The notes: generated from the sequence alone by a model not told the origin. DNA of 64,000 nt from Loripinus fragilis (GCA_964019695.1 OZ026515.1:43081994-43145993); one strand, 5' to 3'. Shown: positions 33,601 to 45,282, numbered from the stretch's first letter. A program made the numbers and translations.

Positions 33601-34935
33601 TTTCTAAGCACCTAGCTCACTTCTTCAAACATAATAAGCAACAAACGGCACAGTTACAAAATATACTACACCATTTGAAACTAAACCGAGTAGCATTCAT
33701 TCTGCATATAATGCTGTTGATCTGTGAAATCGCCTAGTACAGTGCACCGAGTGCAAGTTTTTAGGTGGCTTTTTCATTTATGAACTGTGAATGTTAAATG
33801 AGTTTAAACTATATAGAATAAAGTATGCCGCTTTCAGTTGGTGTTAAACACTGATCTATCAATACAATCCGTGATATAATATTTTTCCTGTCCTGTATGG
33901 TAGTATTTTGAATGTATTTCAGTGTACATTTTTTTTTATCTGAATATGATTAGTATTTTATCAAGACACAAAAACTGGCCGGTCATGAATCTTGAATGAT
34001 CTAACCCGACTGTTATGAAAACTAACTTAACTCTGAGTGCCGACGAAATGTCAATCAGCTGAAATCGTCTGCTGCATATATTTCTATTTATAACCACGTG
34101 AATTGTATAAAATATGAGACCTAAACAAACTTGCACCGGATTCATAGTCTGTACATATCCCAGTGATTTAATTTGGGGTCTTGGGAAGCCACCTTTTCCT
34201 TCACATTTGGGGAAATATATCATAAAAATTGGGAAAATAAGTACATGAAATTGGAACATAAAGGCCATTTTTGGATTGGGAATGACTCCCATATAAGGCG
34301 GTAAAAATGGCCAAATAAAATCAGTGTATCCTGCCGCTCTAACAACAAAATAGAGCTTCCACATGCTTTTCAAGAAATGTGTTGTTGTTTTATGTTTGTT
34401 TGTTATTTTGTTGTTGTTTGTTTTTTGTCAAAGACATATCAGATCATACATGACATACATCCGGATGTTTCACAATTTACCAAGGATATTAACATTGTTA
34501 ATAAAATAAATAAATAAGGTTGCATTCGAGTTATTTACGCCTTCTGAGGTTGCCCTTGATAGACACGTTGCCATATTATGGTATATTTGCCATTAGTGTC
34601 TTTCTCCAGGACCAAACAGTAAAAGCCAGTAGCAATTCTAATGACCATTTTTTTAAGAAAAGGGGGATAATTAGGAAAATTTCATCTCCGTTGTTTTCCT
34701 TAATGCTGCCTGAATATGAACTGGGAGTTATAGTACTTTCCTTACTTTATTATGCAATACAGTAAAAGGGGATTATAAAAGTTTGACAAATTTTAAAAAA
34801 ATGTATTTCTTGTTAAAACTGTTCATTTTATTTGTAGAATCAGCTGAAAGAAAATGAGATGATACAGAAGAAGAAGTAGTACAATAAAAAAAATCATCAA
34901 AATTTCCAATGCATAGTTTCAGTTATGCAAACAGT
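33601..34935. other. Intergenic sequence, no gene seen
   Basis: The longest frame (minus, 33936-34373) has no recognisable domain. A GTTTGTTT-type low-complexity tract lies at 34385-34430. Confidence 0.35.
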
Positions 34936-34936
34936 T

Positions 34937-35275
34937 TAAAAGTAAGAAAGACAGCAAGGATAAGACATCGATACAATCAAGTACCACAACTGTCCCAGGA
35001 TACCAAATGGGAAATTTTGTTTGTTTGGTGCTTAAAGACGCATTAACCCTTGTGGGTCATTAGCGTCAGAAGTAACAAATCCACTATAAACATCGCAAAC
35101 AAGAGCCAAGAGGTCAGCCCTTTCCCTTCAGGTGACCACAAGGCAGCAATGAATAGACACGAAAGCATGCCAAATAAGGGACATAAATAACACAAATGAT
35201 CCACAACAGAAGTACCGCCTTGGCACGGTCAGTAAAAATTTTTTACTGGAGGGCTTAAACCGGTTCAAAATTTTT
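34937..35275 (-). repeat. PLE family B tail, reverse, with ~80 bp insertion
   Basis: It begins AAAAGTAAGAAAGACAGC and ends TACTGGAGGGCTTAAACCGG. Between the GGGAAA and CAAGAGCCAAGAGGTCAGCC blocks there is extra sequence (about 35014-35095) not in other copies. The palindrome reads CAGTAAAAATTTTTTACTG here. Confidence 0.7.
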
Positions 35276-35294
35276 ATTGGTGCATTTTTATCAG

Positions 35295-35372
35295 ATTAAA
35301 CATGTGTTTTGGGTGCTTAAAAGAACCGCCTTATTGAGGCGGTTCTTTTGAGTACCCACAACATATGTTTTG
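35295..35372. repeat. 78 bp hairpin, copy 1
   Basis: ACATGTGTTTTGGGTGCTTA, then AAAGAACCGCC / GGCGGTTCTTTT, then AGTACCCACAACATATGT form one long stem. Its reverse-orientation partner is at 55745-55822, with paired base changes in the stem. Confidence 0.8.
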
Positions 35373-35399
35373 GTTGAAATTTTCAGTTGAAAATATAAT

Positions 35400-36205
35400 T
35401 TTGGTTGAAAATATTATTTTCAGTTTTCCATTCTTATCTGGGGGCCAGCCAATGAATGTACCAAGAGGACTGAAACTGTATATTCAATTGTATGGCTGTT
35501 GCTTTGCAGCACCATCTCTTTCTTGGAAGTTGTTAAAATCTCCTGAAAAAAACTCTAATTTTGGGCAGAGGTAAACTAATGTATAACCAAAAGGCTCAAT
35601 CTATGTCACCCTTCAAACAGTGTTCAAAGCAAGATGTCACTGTTACTGACCAGCAGTCATAACTTCATAAGGGCTGGGGCTTGAAACCAAAAGAGGAGAA
35701 CTATTTTTTCAATAATCAAAAGAAACTTTTGTAGGCACTGTTTAACTGTAGTTAGAAAACAGAACATAAAGTGGTGCCACCCAAAGCTGCTAGAGACATG
35801 AAGCGATGAAAAAATGATGAAAATGTGGATTGTAGCAGAAATGAACAATATTTAACAGTGCAATAGATAGCATCTTGCTTCTTTCGACTGGCTGTCAAGG
35901 AGAGGATAATTTGTAAGGACTTCTGACGGTGGTAATGGGAATCACAGTGTATCGCTGCCTATAGTTTTGATAAAAATTAAAGTCGATCAAATGCTTCCAT
36001 CTTCGCTGCTGGTCCCTATTTTATGATATTGTATTTGATTTCCTATTTCTATAAATGTACGGCTTTATTCTTGGACTTAAATGGTCACTTTTGGTATTAA
36101 ACATATAGGAAATAAAAAAAAATATGTTTAAAACATCATCCCCTCGAGTCCCAACTAATCCTTTTGCAGGTAAGTGCGTTCTTGCATTTTACATAATATT
36201 TGTGA
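35400..36205. other. Intergenic sequence, no gene seen
   Basis: No recognised domain, repeat or structure. Confidence 0.35.
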
Positions 36206-36211
36206 ATTGCT

Positions 36212-36998
36212 ATATAACCATTAGGTGGCATAACTTGTTGAAAATGCAACAAAATATCCATCTATTTGATAGAAAGTGAGGTCGTCTGTTGCTTAGCAAC
36301 GAAAAAATGATATTAAAGCTAACCTGGCCAGTTTTCCTTATACAAAAATCCCATGCTAAAGAAACATTGTCTGACATTTAACTATTATCATATATCTAAA
36401 CATAGTTTATCATTTACTTTGATATAGTTTAATTGTTATCAATGTTACATATAACATGTGGTCATTAACATAAACAAGTTAGTCACGGTTGCCTAGCAAC
36501 CACGCATTTGTGGGAAAATTGGACTATTTGTATGGTCTATAAACTACTGTTGCTAGGCAACAAGGGACACATTTGAGACATGTTTTTAAGATACTGTTTT
36601 AAAATATAGAACATATTAAATAATTTAAGGGTAATTTAAAACTTTTATACCAAAATAATGATAATTTAAGGGCCAATTGCAACCCTACCCCCTTTTCTGA
36701 TTCCATAATTTTGCATTTTTGTCGATTTTCATGCTACACGTACCTGTCAATTTGACTTTTATCAAAATTAGTCAATTGCTATTACAGAATAGTTACTTTA
36801 CGATGTATTTAATCAAATCGATATTTTTTTTAACTGATTTGCACATTCAAGTAATTATGGCAACCATTTTAAGACATCTGACCAGGTTAGCTTTAATAAC
36901 GTGTTTTCGTTGCTATGCAACAAGCGACATCACTTTCCACCGAACTTTTGGATATATTAGTGCGTGCGCAGCAAGTTATGTCACCTAATGGTTATATT
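36212..36998. mobile_element. ~785 bp TIR element carrying four X-box-like palindromes
   Basis: Left end ATATAACCATTAGGTGGCAT (36213 on) and right end ATGTCACCTAATGGTTATAT (to about 36997) start inverted arms of roughly 130 bp, which include TTAAAGCTAACCTGGCCAG and its partner. Palindromes of the RFX X-box type lie at 36288-36300 (GTTGCTTAGCAAC), 36488-36500 (GTTGCCTAGCAAC), 36549-36561 (GTTGCTAGGCAAC) and 36909-36921 (GTTGCTATGCAAC). No transposase frame. Confidence 0.75.
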
Positions 36999-37347
36999 TG
37001 TGATGTTTAAATGGTGCAAACTCTATATTATACAGAACATCCGGCTATTTATTGGATGACCCTCGTACAAAGTATTGCTTTTACATAAAAGGTGGATTTT
37101 GATGTATTTTCTCAACCTCTTATAAAAGCAAGTTTGGCTTTAAAACAAGGACAGTAAGCATGGTTTCATAAATTTGTTTTCATAGCATATGAAACCCTTG
37201 CAACATAACATGGTGTTAATAAAATTGAATATTTCTTAATTCCAATATAATGGCCCAGTTGTGATTTTTCCCATAAATCTTGTTTTCCAAACTTACATAC
37301 AGTGCCAATATTGTTGCAAAATCAAATTCCCCAACTCATATTCCTAT

Positions 37348-37562
37348 CAAAACAAAAGTCGTCTGCTTTTCTCGTCTGCTGAAATGTTTAAGAAGCCTCT
37401 ATGACAAACAGTGTGCACCCAGAGCAGACTGCTCCTATAGGAGCAGTCTGATCTGGGTCCACCCTGTTTGCTTCTATACTTAATTAGTCAGTAATGTTAG
37501 GCAATTATTTGCAGCAGACGACATTTTTCAGATGTATTTTTTCTTGGCGCATTAAGGTATAA
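37348..37562. mobile_element. piggyBac-type MITE, reverse copy with one end lost
   Basis: Matches 2457-2695 in inverse orientation: AAAGTCGTCTGCTTTTCTCG at the start, the GCAGACTGCTCCTATAGGAG hairpin (37416-37460), and TTCTTGGCGCATTAAGG at the end. The first ~25 bases and the left TTAA are missing. Confidence 0.8.
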
Positions 37563-37591
37563 TCATTTCTTTTTTTTTTTGCAAAATGCCA

Positions 37592-37872
37592 AAAAGTAGG
37601 TGAGTATGATCAGGAAATCACAGACTGCAGACCAACCTACGGCACTATGAGGAAGAGTCACAGGACACTAATAGTCATCAGGAAGAAAATGAAAGCAAAG
37701 CGACCAGCTCTTTCTTCCTCGTCAAGATGATTTATAAACTAAAAAGGACACTACGTAATACTTACAGAACAAAGACCAAACACAGAATCCCCACAAACAA
37801 TGCAATGTACATACAACAATTATTCAACAACAACAGAGCCACCGCCTTATAACAGACAGCAGCCTAAGAAAT
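37592..37872 (-). repeat. PLE family A 3' tail, solo
   Basis: AAGTAGGTGAGTATGATCAGG starts the match. It ends near GACAGCAGCCTAAG, directly followed by the left end of the TACCGTAAC-rich element at 37887. Confidence 0.75.
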
Positions 37873-37886
37873 ACCTGTATTTGGTG

Positions 37887-39598
37887 ATATGAGTCAATGT
37901 CAAAATTCTTGTCCGTTCTATATCTTATGAAAACCGCTGATGTGATCATGAATCTTTTTTCTTCACACAATACTACTGATCATACTTAATAAGGATAGCT
38001 GATAAAACTGAAAAATATTGATGTGTAAATATATTTTTATTGGATTAAAACCCCATTTTTTGGCATTTTTGCCCGTCCAACGGAAGATATGAACTTTCGA
38101 CAAGAATTATTAAAAAAAAACTGTTATTTTCTCAGGAATTTTAACTGGCTGTATTGATAGAAGCATTATCAAAGTAAATGTAGGAGGTTTCAATATGTGA
38201 TTTTTCATTACATTTTTTGCATTTTTTGCCAAAAAACCTCTGTCCCAAGCGTTTATGTCAAGACCGTAACACTTGATAAATTGCAAAAATAAAACTGGAT
38301 CCCTAATGGTGCTGAATCTGGTTTTCTGTCATACTAATTTGACACTTTCTGTTTACTAAGAATACATGTGTTTTGTAAAGCATCTACAGAACTGGCAAAA
38401 GAAAATACTGTTTTGGTGAGTGAAATTTTTATAGTATATTTTTTTTTGTCAAATGACCGTAACACAAAAATGGACAATGGAATTTGATAAAAAAAATTCT
38501 GGTTTCAACATCTTGACCAAATTAAATTTCTCAACAAAAAATCACTCTTGTTGCAATGTTTTAGGGAGTAATCATTATTTTAGGTAAAAAAAAATGTAGA
38601 ATATATCAATACCGTAACAGTCAATACCGTAACGATGAAAATGTTGCGGTACTGACACATCTTGTTACGGTTTTGACATATGCTGTCAAAAAAGTACAGT
38701 TTTGAATGCAAAGATATTAGTTTTAGTCAAGTTTATTAAGTGAATTTATGATAAGAATGCTTTATTAAATTTAAACAGAAGCATAAAACACAAATTGAAT
38801 GATGAATTTGAGTATAAACAGTTTGTTACGGTATTGACATATTGTTTTGTTTTCAGGCAGGGTTTGTCAATACCGTAATGGTTTTGTCAAACCCTTAACA
38901 ATATTTGAAATGAATGCAATCTACCATATATTCCAAAATTCTTTCTGTGCACATGTGTCAAGAGTATTAACATTGCAATCTGGTCAACAGTGCTCTACAC
39001 CAAATCTTAAACAGAAGAATTACGCTAGCATATATTCTTTAAAGGTCAATACCGTAACATTTTTGTCAAGTACCTCAACAGTGATATTTTTGGGATAAAA
39101 GTAAAGTATATCAGACAGAGACAACATGTAGATTTTAAGAACCTGATCAATTCCTTTGGTTGATTACAATCATACCAAAGCATTGTAAATTTCTAGAAAT
39201 GTGGTTTTTAAAACAAAATACTGAAAAAATGGTATGCAAAATCACTTAAAAGATAAAAAAAATGCATTCTACGTTTGCTCATTGTCCATTTTGTTCAAAT
39301 TTTACCTTTGACACAATTAAACACATGATTTATTGAACTTATCCAATGCAACAAAATAAATATCCATGACGAGATTTGAAGAAAAAACAGGATTTAAAGT
39401 TTGTTACGGTATTGACATTTTATCTGGTCATGTGATCTTTGAAACTTAATTATAAGGATCTGATTGGCTGTTAAGGTTTCTTTTCGCTTTTCATAGTATT
39501 TTCAGAAACAACTTGTTACTTTCATGAAAAAAATAATATCATTTTATTTAATTCGTATTTTTTCAAAAAATTTGACGAATTTTGACATTGACTCATAT
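37887..39598. mobile_element. 1.7 kb TIR element packed with GTCAATACCGTAAC motifs
   Basis: Ends ATATGAGTCAATGTCAAAAT (37887 on) and ATTTTGACATTGACTCATAT (to 39598) are inverted repeats of about 25 bp. At least nine copies of (GTCA)ATACCGTAAC or close variants occur in both orientations near 38268, 38455, 38612, 38627, 38643, 38665, 38825, 38867, 39047 and 39402. The interior is very AT-rich, and the short open frames over it have no domain. It is probably a non-autonomous DNA element; the family was not recognised. Confidence 0.65.
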
Positions 39599-39599
39599 A

Positions 39600-40030
39600 T
39601 GGATCATTAGCGGATTAACTGATAAGGGAAATGTAACATCACGTCTATATCAATTTCAGTTTCTCATTTTACTAAGGGGGCTCCAAGAGGGACTAACTTG
39701 TAAATCTAGTCAGATTTTATCCACAGAGTATAATTTATCCATAGGTAATATTTTATTTCCATGATATTTTGTCTCTCAGTCCAAATAGGAAAGAGTAAAG
39801 ACATTTAAACATAAATTATTTTCTTGGAGTTAATATGGTATTTCCACATATGAACAAGATACTAAAATGGTAAAAAAGTAATCACTATCATCTTATTTCA
39901 CCAATTACTTGAGTTCAGCTCGTTATAACAAAATGAACTATAATTGGCTGAACTCAATATTAGTTGAAATTCCTTGCTGCCACTTTCTTATCGTTTTTGT
40001 CCATTGTACAATGTAAGGTGTGATAGATAA
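39600..40030. other. Intergenic sequence, no gene seen
   Basis: No recognised feature. Confidence 0.3.
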
Positions 40031-40034
40031 ACCC

Positions 40035-40450
40035 GTTGTCTATTGGAAGCCTTTAAACGAGAAATTAAGCACACAGTGCAGACCTAGATGAAATGCCAAA
40101 TTATGTGGCATTTAACTAGGGTCAGCTCTGTCTGCTAAGATAGTCAATTGGGCCTCGTCACGAGAAAACCAGACTTAGTATCATGCAAAAGACAAAGGCG
40201 CAGACCAGCCAGTGCATCTGCGCTGTCCAACCAATTCCTTTATTTTTCGCTCACTGCAAAGTATACTATCTAAGTTTATTATAGTTATTCTATCTAGCTG
40301 AGCAGACTGAAATGATTCGCACTTGGTAGAGAACCCTGAAGACAGGCAAACAGTACAGACCTAGATCAGACGTTGAGGAAACGTGGAGTCTGGTCAGGGT
40401 CTCCAATGTTAGCATACAGAATGTTCTATCAAAATTTGAATAAAAAGGAA
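40035..40450. repeat. Degenerate hairpin repeats related to the MITE hairpin cores
   Basis: CAGTGCAGACCTAGATGAA...AACTAGGGTCAGCTCTG (40074-40128) and CAGTACAGACCTAGATCAG...GTCTGGTCAGGG (40350-40402) have the flank-and-core layout of the hairpins in the TTAA MITEs, but are diverged and lack clear ends. Confidence 0.4.
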
Positions 40451-40879
40451 AATACCACCTAATAACCCTAAAATTAAAAATGGACTCCTCCATTTGATAA
40501 AGATGACAAAATACATTTGCATAAATTGGTAAATATGGTACAATTAATCAATTTTGAGGCAAATTTAATTAATAAATATCATATTTCTTTTTGTTCTTTT
40601 AATTTCTTATTTCATTTTTCAACAGAAAAATATTCAAAAGTAATATTTAATTGATATTTTTTAAAATATTGTTTAAGAATTATCTTTTTTTCAAATATCC
40701 AATTTTATTAAATTTATTTTGTCACATCAACATTTAATTCACCAAGATTAATCTTGATATTTGATATAAAAATGCACAAACCCGTGCAATACATTCATAA
40801 TCGTAATGACAGGCCTTTGATTTGTCTTTGATCTACCTGGCATGCCATAATTAGTTGTACCTTTATTATTTGACAGAAA

Positions 40880-41935
40880 TTTAGGTTTTAAATGAATTTT
40901 ACTGTCGCCAAATATTCGCCCTAGATTCCTTTGTTGTTAAAACATAAATATTGTTTAGCTCGCATGAGGGCTTTGTTGAACCGCAAGTTTAACACTGTGA
41001 AGAAGTACCAATATGTTACATTTTTCGTACCAATATCTCACACTTTGTGAAAAATACGCAAAAATTTCATATAGCATACATGCGTATTCCTCCAATTGAT
41101 AAAACACCACCCAAATCTGCTGCATTTTGCATTCGATTCCAATTCTTCACAGTTTTGTCACTGACATCTGTGACGATTAAGTACCTGTTCGTATGTGTGA
41201 TAATTTGGTACCAATTTTTGACATGTGTGAGAATTTGGTACCAGTTCTTCACACGTACGAGCTTTGATACCAATTTTTCACATGTTATGATTTGATACCA
41301 ATTTTCACAGATGTGAAGATTTGGTACCGATTCTTCAGACGTGTGAGGATTTGGTACTAAATCTTCAAATTTGTGAAAATTTGGCTCAAATTCTTCACAT
41401 CGTACTAGTTCTCCACACATTGAAAACCTTAAAAAAGAGAAAAGTGAGCACAAATTTTACACCCAAAAAATATCGAAATTAACCGCACGTAATTTTTTTC
41501 CATTTACCAAAGTGACGTTTTGGTATCAATTGTTCACATGTTGTGAAATTTACAAAGTGTGAAATTTGCGGTTCAACGAGGCATCCTAACTAATGCAATA
41601 CATCATCACAGAGAAACAATCTAATCAAATTAACACACTATGATGAAACAAAGAAAGGGCTCATGATTCACATATAGTCAAAAAGCTAAAGAAAACCAAG
41701 TTGAGACAAGCATCAGACACCAACAAACGGGTTAAACCTTCACGTCAGGACCGTCGTTGCGTCAAAGGCCTGACCCACCGTCATGCAATTAAAGAGGAAA
41801 ACATAGCTATAAACCGTGATTGGGTTCACAACCAGGCATGCAGACTGTTGTATGATATTTATGTCATATCCCACTTTTTTATAACGCTTAATTATCTTTT
41901 TAAATTGATCACTAAAAGGACATATGACAGTTTCC
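40880..41935 (-). pseudogene. PLE family A 3' end, interrupted by a TIR element
   Basis: Outside an insertion at 40975-41577, this matches the family A 3' region: CGCCAAATATTCGCCCTAGA at 40907, then after the insertion CTAACTAATGCAATACATCA, the stop region and the last ~60 codons of the RT on the minus strand (FSDQFKKI, then QQSACLVVNPITVYSY, then FLFNCMTVGQ). The terminal ~300 bp of the tail is missing. Confidence 0.7.
40975..41577. mobile_element. 603 bp TIR element with ~28 bp minisatellite
   Basis: GTTGAACCGCAAGTTTAACA and TGAAATTTGCGGTTCAAC are inverted ends. The flanks GAGGGCTTT and GAGGCATCC may be a worn 8-9 bp duplication. From about 41190 to 41410 a unit containing GTGTGA(A/G)-GA-TTTGGTACCAATTCTTCA is repeated about eight times with variation. 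This gives a minus-strand open frame with repeated KNWYQILTH-like segments, which I regard as incidental. The insertion is confirmed by comparison with uninterrupted tails at 4840, 22060 and 43140. Confidence 0.75.
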
Positions 41936-41984
41936 TATTCAACCTGCCCATATTTCGAGAGCCTGTGGCTAGGATGTTGTACAA

Positions 41985-42570
41985 TTGAAAACTGTATTTT
42001 TGTGTTTTAATTAAAGTCTGTCATTTAGTACACCTAGCAAAATAAAATATGGAAAACATTGCATATTAAAGCCAGGACCATATGGTTTAAGGGGTGTTGG
42101 TATTTTTAATGACCAAATTTATTTTCACAGAAGCCATAGTTTCGTACGGTATTCATTAAATACATGGAAATACATTGTTTGCAGCATAAATTTTGAGACG
42201 AAGTGATGCATTTGCATAAAATTTGCGTCTAAAAGATTTAATTGTATTTTATAAATTTATTAAGTATTCTTTCCATGACTTTTGACTATTACCTGTAAAT
42301 GGCTTACACATAGATTATTTCTGTTATTTTTCAAGTTCAATCAGTCTGACCTATTCACTGAGGTGTATCATAACTACATACTGTAAACATGCCAGTGTCA
42401 ATTGACGTTAAGCTACTGCTTATTAAGCTTTTATAATAAATTGTTTTTGAGCATTTTGACAGCCCCACCCCCCATGACCTACCATGCCATTTTTATATGT
42501 TGTGTGTAATGTATAACTACAATTGTATGCAAAAGGATTAGCTTGGTCACGGGGAAAAGCATTTCCAAAA
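41985..42570 (+). repeat. Dispersed ~570 bp repeat, copy 1
   Basis: This aligns along its length with 47995-48545: shared blocks include ACTTTTGACT.TTA.CTGTAAAT, TGTATCATAACTACAT, GCATTTTGACAGCC and ATGCAAAA.GATT.GCTTG. Divergence is about a quarter to a third by eye. Non-coding, family unknown. Confidence 0.6.
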
Positions 42571-42769
42571 ACTTTTTTTCTATTTCCTGTACATTGATGG
42601 CAAAACCAGAGTTTTTATCCCATATTTCTAAAACGGAACGTGTCCAATGAGAAAATATTTTTTTTTTGCGGATAATATGAGGGCTGAACCTACCATCCTT
42701 TTCATGGAAAAATATAATGTTTTTACAAACCTTTCTCTGGCAATTTGTCTGGGTAATTCTTCATTAAAA

Positions 42770-43331
42770 ATAGTGAGTATGATCAGGAAATACCACAATC
42801 ACAAACTGCAGACAACCCTGTGGCACCGCAAGGAAGAGCCACTCAACCATCACGAGACACCAGGAAGACAAATTAAGCAAAGCAACCAGCTCTCTCGTCC
42901 TCATTAAGATGATTGCAATACAAGAACGGACACAAAGCAATGTACAACAAAACATAGAACAATTACAGACTTCCACAATGGGAGTAACAATAAACAAAAT
43001 GTCAACAACAACAGAACCACCGCCTTAGAACGGACAGCAGCCTAAGCCATGGGGGGGGGGGGGGGCTTAAATGCATTTTACTGGTACGAAATCTTCGCCC
43101 TAGGTTCTGCTGTTGTAGAAGTACAAGAAATGATCAGCTCTCATGGAGGCCTTCCAACTAATGCAATGTATCATCATGGAGAAACATTCTAGTCAAATTA
43201 ACACACCATGATGAAACAAAGAAAAGGTCTCATGAATCACACAGATAGTCAGAGCTAAAGAAAACCTCAAGTTGAGCCATGGTGGGTCCAGCTACAGATA
43301 AGCATCAGGCATCAACCCACCGATTAAAGCT
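42770..43331 (-). repeat. PLE family A 3' tail, copy 2
   Basis: Starts AAAATAGTGAGTATGATCAG and continues without a break into the RT gene at 43332. A run of about 15 G occurs at 43051-43066. The hydrophobic small frame is intact on the minus strand (42764-42997). Confidence 0.8.
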
Positions 43332-45282
43332 TTACGTCAGAGCCGTCATAGAGTCTGAGGCCTGACCCACCGTTGTGCAATTAAAGAAGAAACCATAGCT
43401 ATAATCCGTGATTGGGTTTAAAACTAGGCATGCAGACTGTCGCATAATATCCAAGTTATATCCAACCCTTATATAACGTTTTACTATCTTTTTGAATTGA
43501 TCAGTAAAATTAGGTTTTCCAACAATTTGTTTGAATTTAATTAACTAAATCATCATAAAATATAGGTTCCTATATGCATTGTTGCAGAAGAGTTTTTAAC
43601 CCAATGATGTATTTAACAATTAACTCTGAGTGTCTTTGGTAGAATTTAGAAAACAATTTGCGAATTTTATGATATCTATAGCCTTATTTTAATAACTTAG
43701 CACTTAAAAATAAGTTTCTGTTGTTGAAGTCATCAACATTAAAACACACTCTAGCAAAACGGATAAGCTGAGAAATATATACACCATAGGAAGGAGAGCA
43801 AGGAACATCTCCATCAAGAAATGGGAAATTTACTATTTCAAAATTAAAATCATCCCGTTTATCATAAATTTTAGAAGAAACTATGCCATTTTTATTGACA
43901 AGTTCACGTCCAAAAACGGAGCTTCAGTATCAGAAGAATTTGCCTTATGTAAGTGAAGTTCAGTGGGATATATCTGACCTACCATTTGTTCAAAATAAGG
44001 ATTATCAATATTAAGTAAGTCATCTAAATATCTGGAGGTTGAGTTAAAAGCGTCAATAATATCAGTTTAATTATTGTCTGACAGAGACAACATAAAGTCT
44101 CTCTCATAACAAAATAAAAACAAATCTGCAACAAGTGGAGCACAATTAGTACCCATTGGAATACCTACAATTTGTCTATATAATTTCGAGCCAAATCTAA
44201 TAAATATATTGTCCAAAAACTAATGGAGCGCATCACACATTTTCTGACATGACCACAATTTATATCGTTTAGGTTGTTCTGAAGTAAAAAAAAAAGGCAT
44301 TTTTATCATTACAAGCCAAATAAAGTGAGCCCTCTCTGTTAAATGTTTGTTCAATTAATTCTATTAGTTTTTTCTTTGATTAGATTATGAGGCAATGTAG
44401 TACAGAGAGTAGAGAAATCATATGTAGACAAACCAGATGCTAGAAAACCTCTAGACTTCAATTTATTAAGAATTTCACCTGAATTTTTAATAGACCAAAA
44501 TAAATTTTTAACATTTCTTTCGTAAACCGTTGTGCAATATTTAATGACATGGTTTTTAATCGCAGTGAGGCAAGAAGTCAAAAGAATAGACAACTCAGTA
44601 GTTGAACATGCACTAGAATTAGCAATAAAACGCGACTTATAGGGCCGTTTATGAAGTTTGGGTAACCAGTATAGCGTAGGAAGCATGCTATGGTCATCAT
44701 CAACAAACAACCCAAACTTAGCTGCCATATGGCATCGATGCCTATCAACGATAGACGTCTCATCAAAAATATTAAGTGAGTTATGCTCATATGTTTTTGC
44801 AGTGCTAAGTTCTTGCTTTAGGGTGTTAATATAGTATCTTTTTTAAACCATCACAACATTGTAAGCAGCCTTATCTGCAGGGGCCAAAACAAACCTATGG
44901 AATTCCTGGATCCCTTTCTTCGAGTGTCTAAAAGTGAGTTTAGGTTTAGGTGGTAGAAGATCTAAATTATTGCAATAAAATGAAATTCTACCATCAATAA
45001 TTTTAAAAATATTTAGTTTCCAACTATTTAAGGCATTAGGCTCACTATGCTCTTGTTTACACCAGCGATTACAAAATTCTTGTAAGGCTCCTGCGATTTC
45101 CTTACAACATGATTTGAAGTCTATTGGCACAGGAAACCTATATTTAGGCCCCTTACATATTATAGACCAAATTCTTGAATCAGTTATGATTTTTGAATCC
45201 CCTGTGACTATATGACCAGCGAGTTGATAGCAATACTTCTTTACAATCTCAAGAGTCAGGAATAGAATTTTCGATATCAAGT
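43332..45282 (-). pseudogene. Penelope-like reverse transcriptase, family A copy 2 (near-complete, broken)
   Basis: Same gene as 5014-6925 and the better preserved copy. The N-terminal frame 45280-44843 is continuous through GPKYRFPVPIDF, LNIFKIIDGRISFYCN and FVLAPADKAA to a stop. The next frame carries WLPKLHKRPYKSRFI and YDFSTLCTTLPH (44728-44351), then frameshifts by one base in an A run near 44372. The catalytic box YLDD is intact here (near 44030), unlike copy 1. The C-terminal region to the stop at 43332 has further frameshifts and truncating changes. I see no endonuclease domain. It cannot make a full protein as it stands. Confidence 0.75.

Noticed and set aside
33936..34373. 145-codon minus-strand frame as a gene
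   Set aside because: There is no recognisable domain or repeat-family support, and its composition fits chance in AT-rich DNA.
41067..41453. 128-codon frame with repeated NWYQILTH-like segments
   Set aside because: It is the translation of a minisatellite inside a MITE; the unit length varies and no start or context supports a gene.
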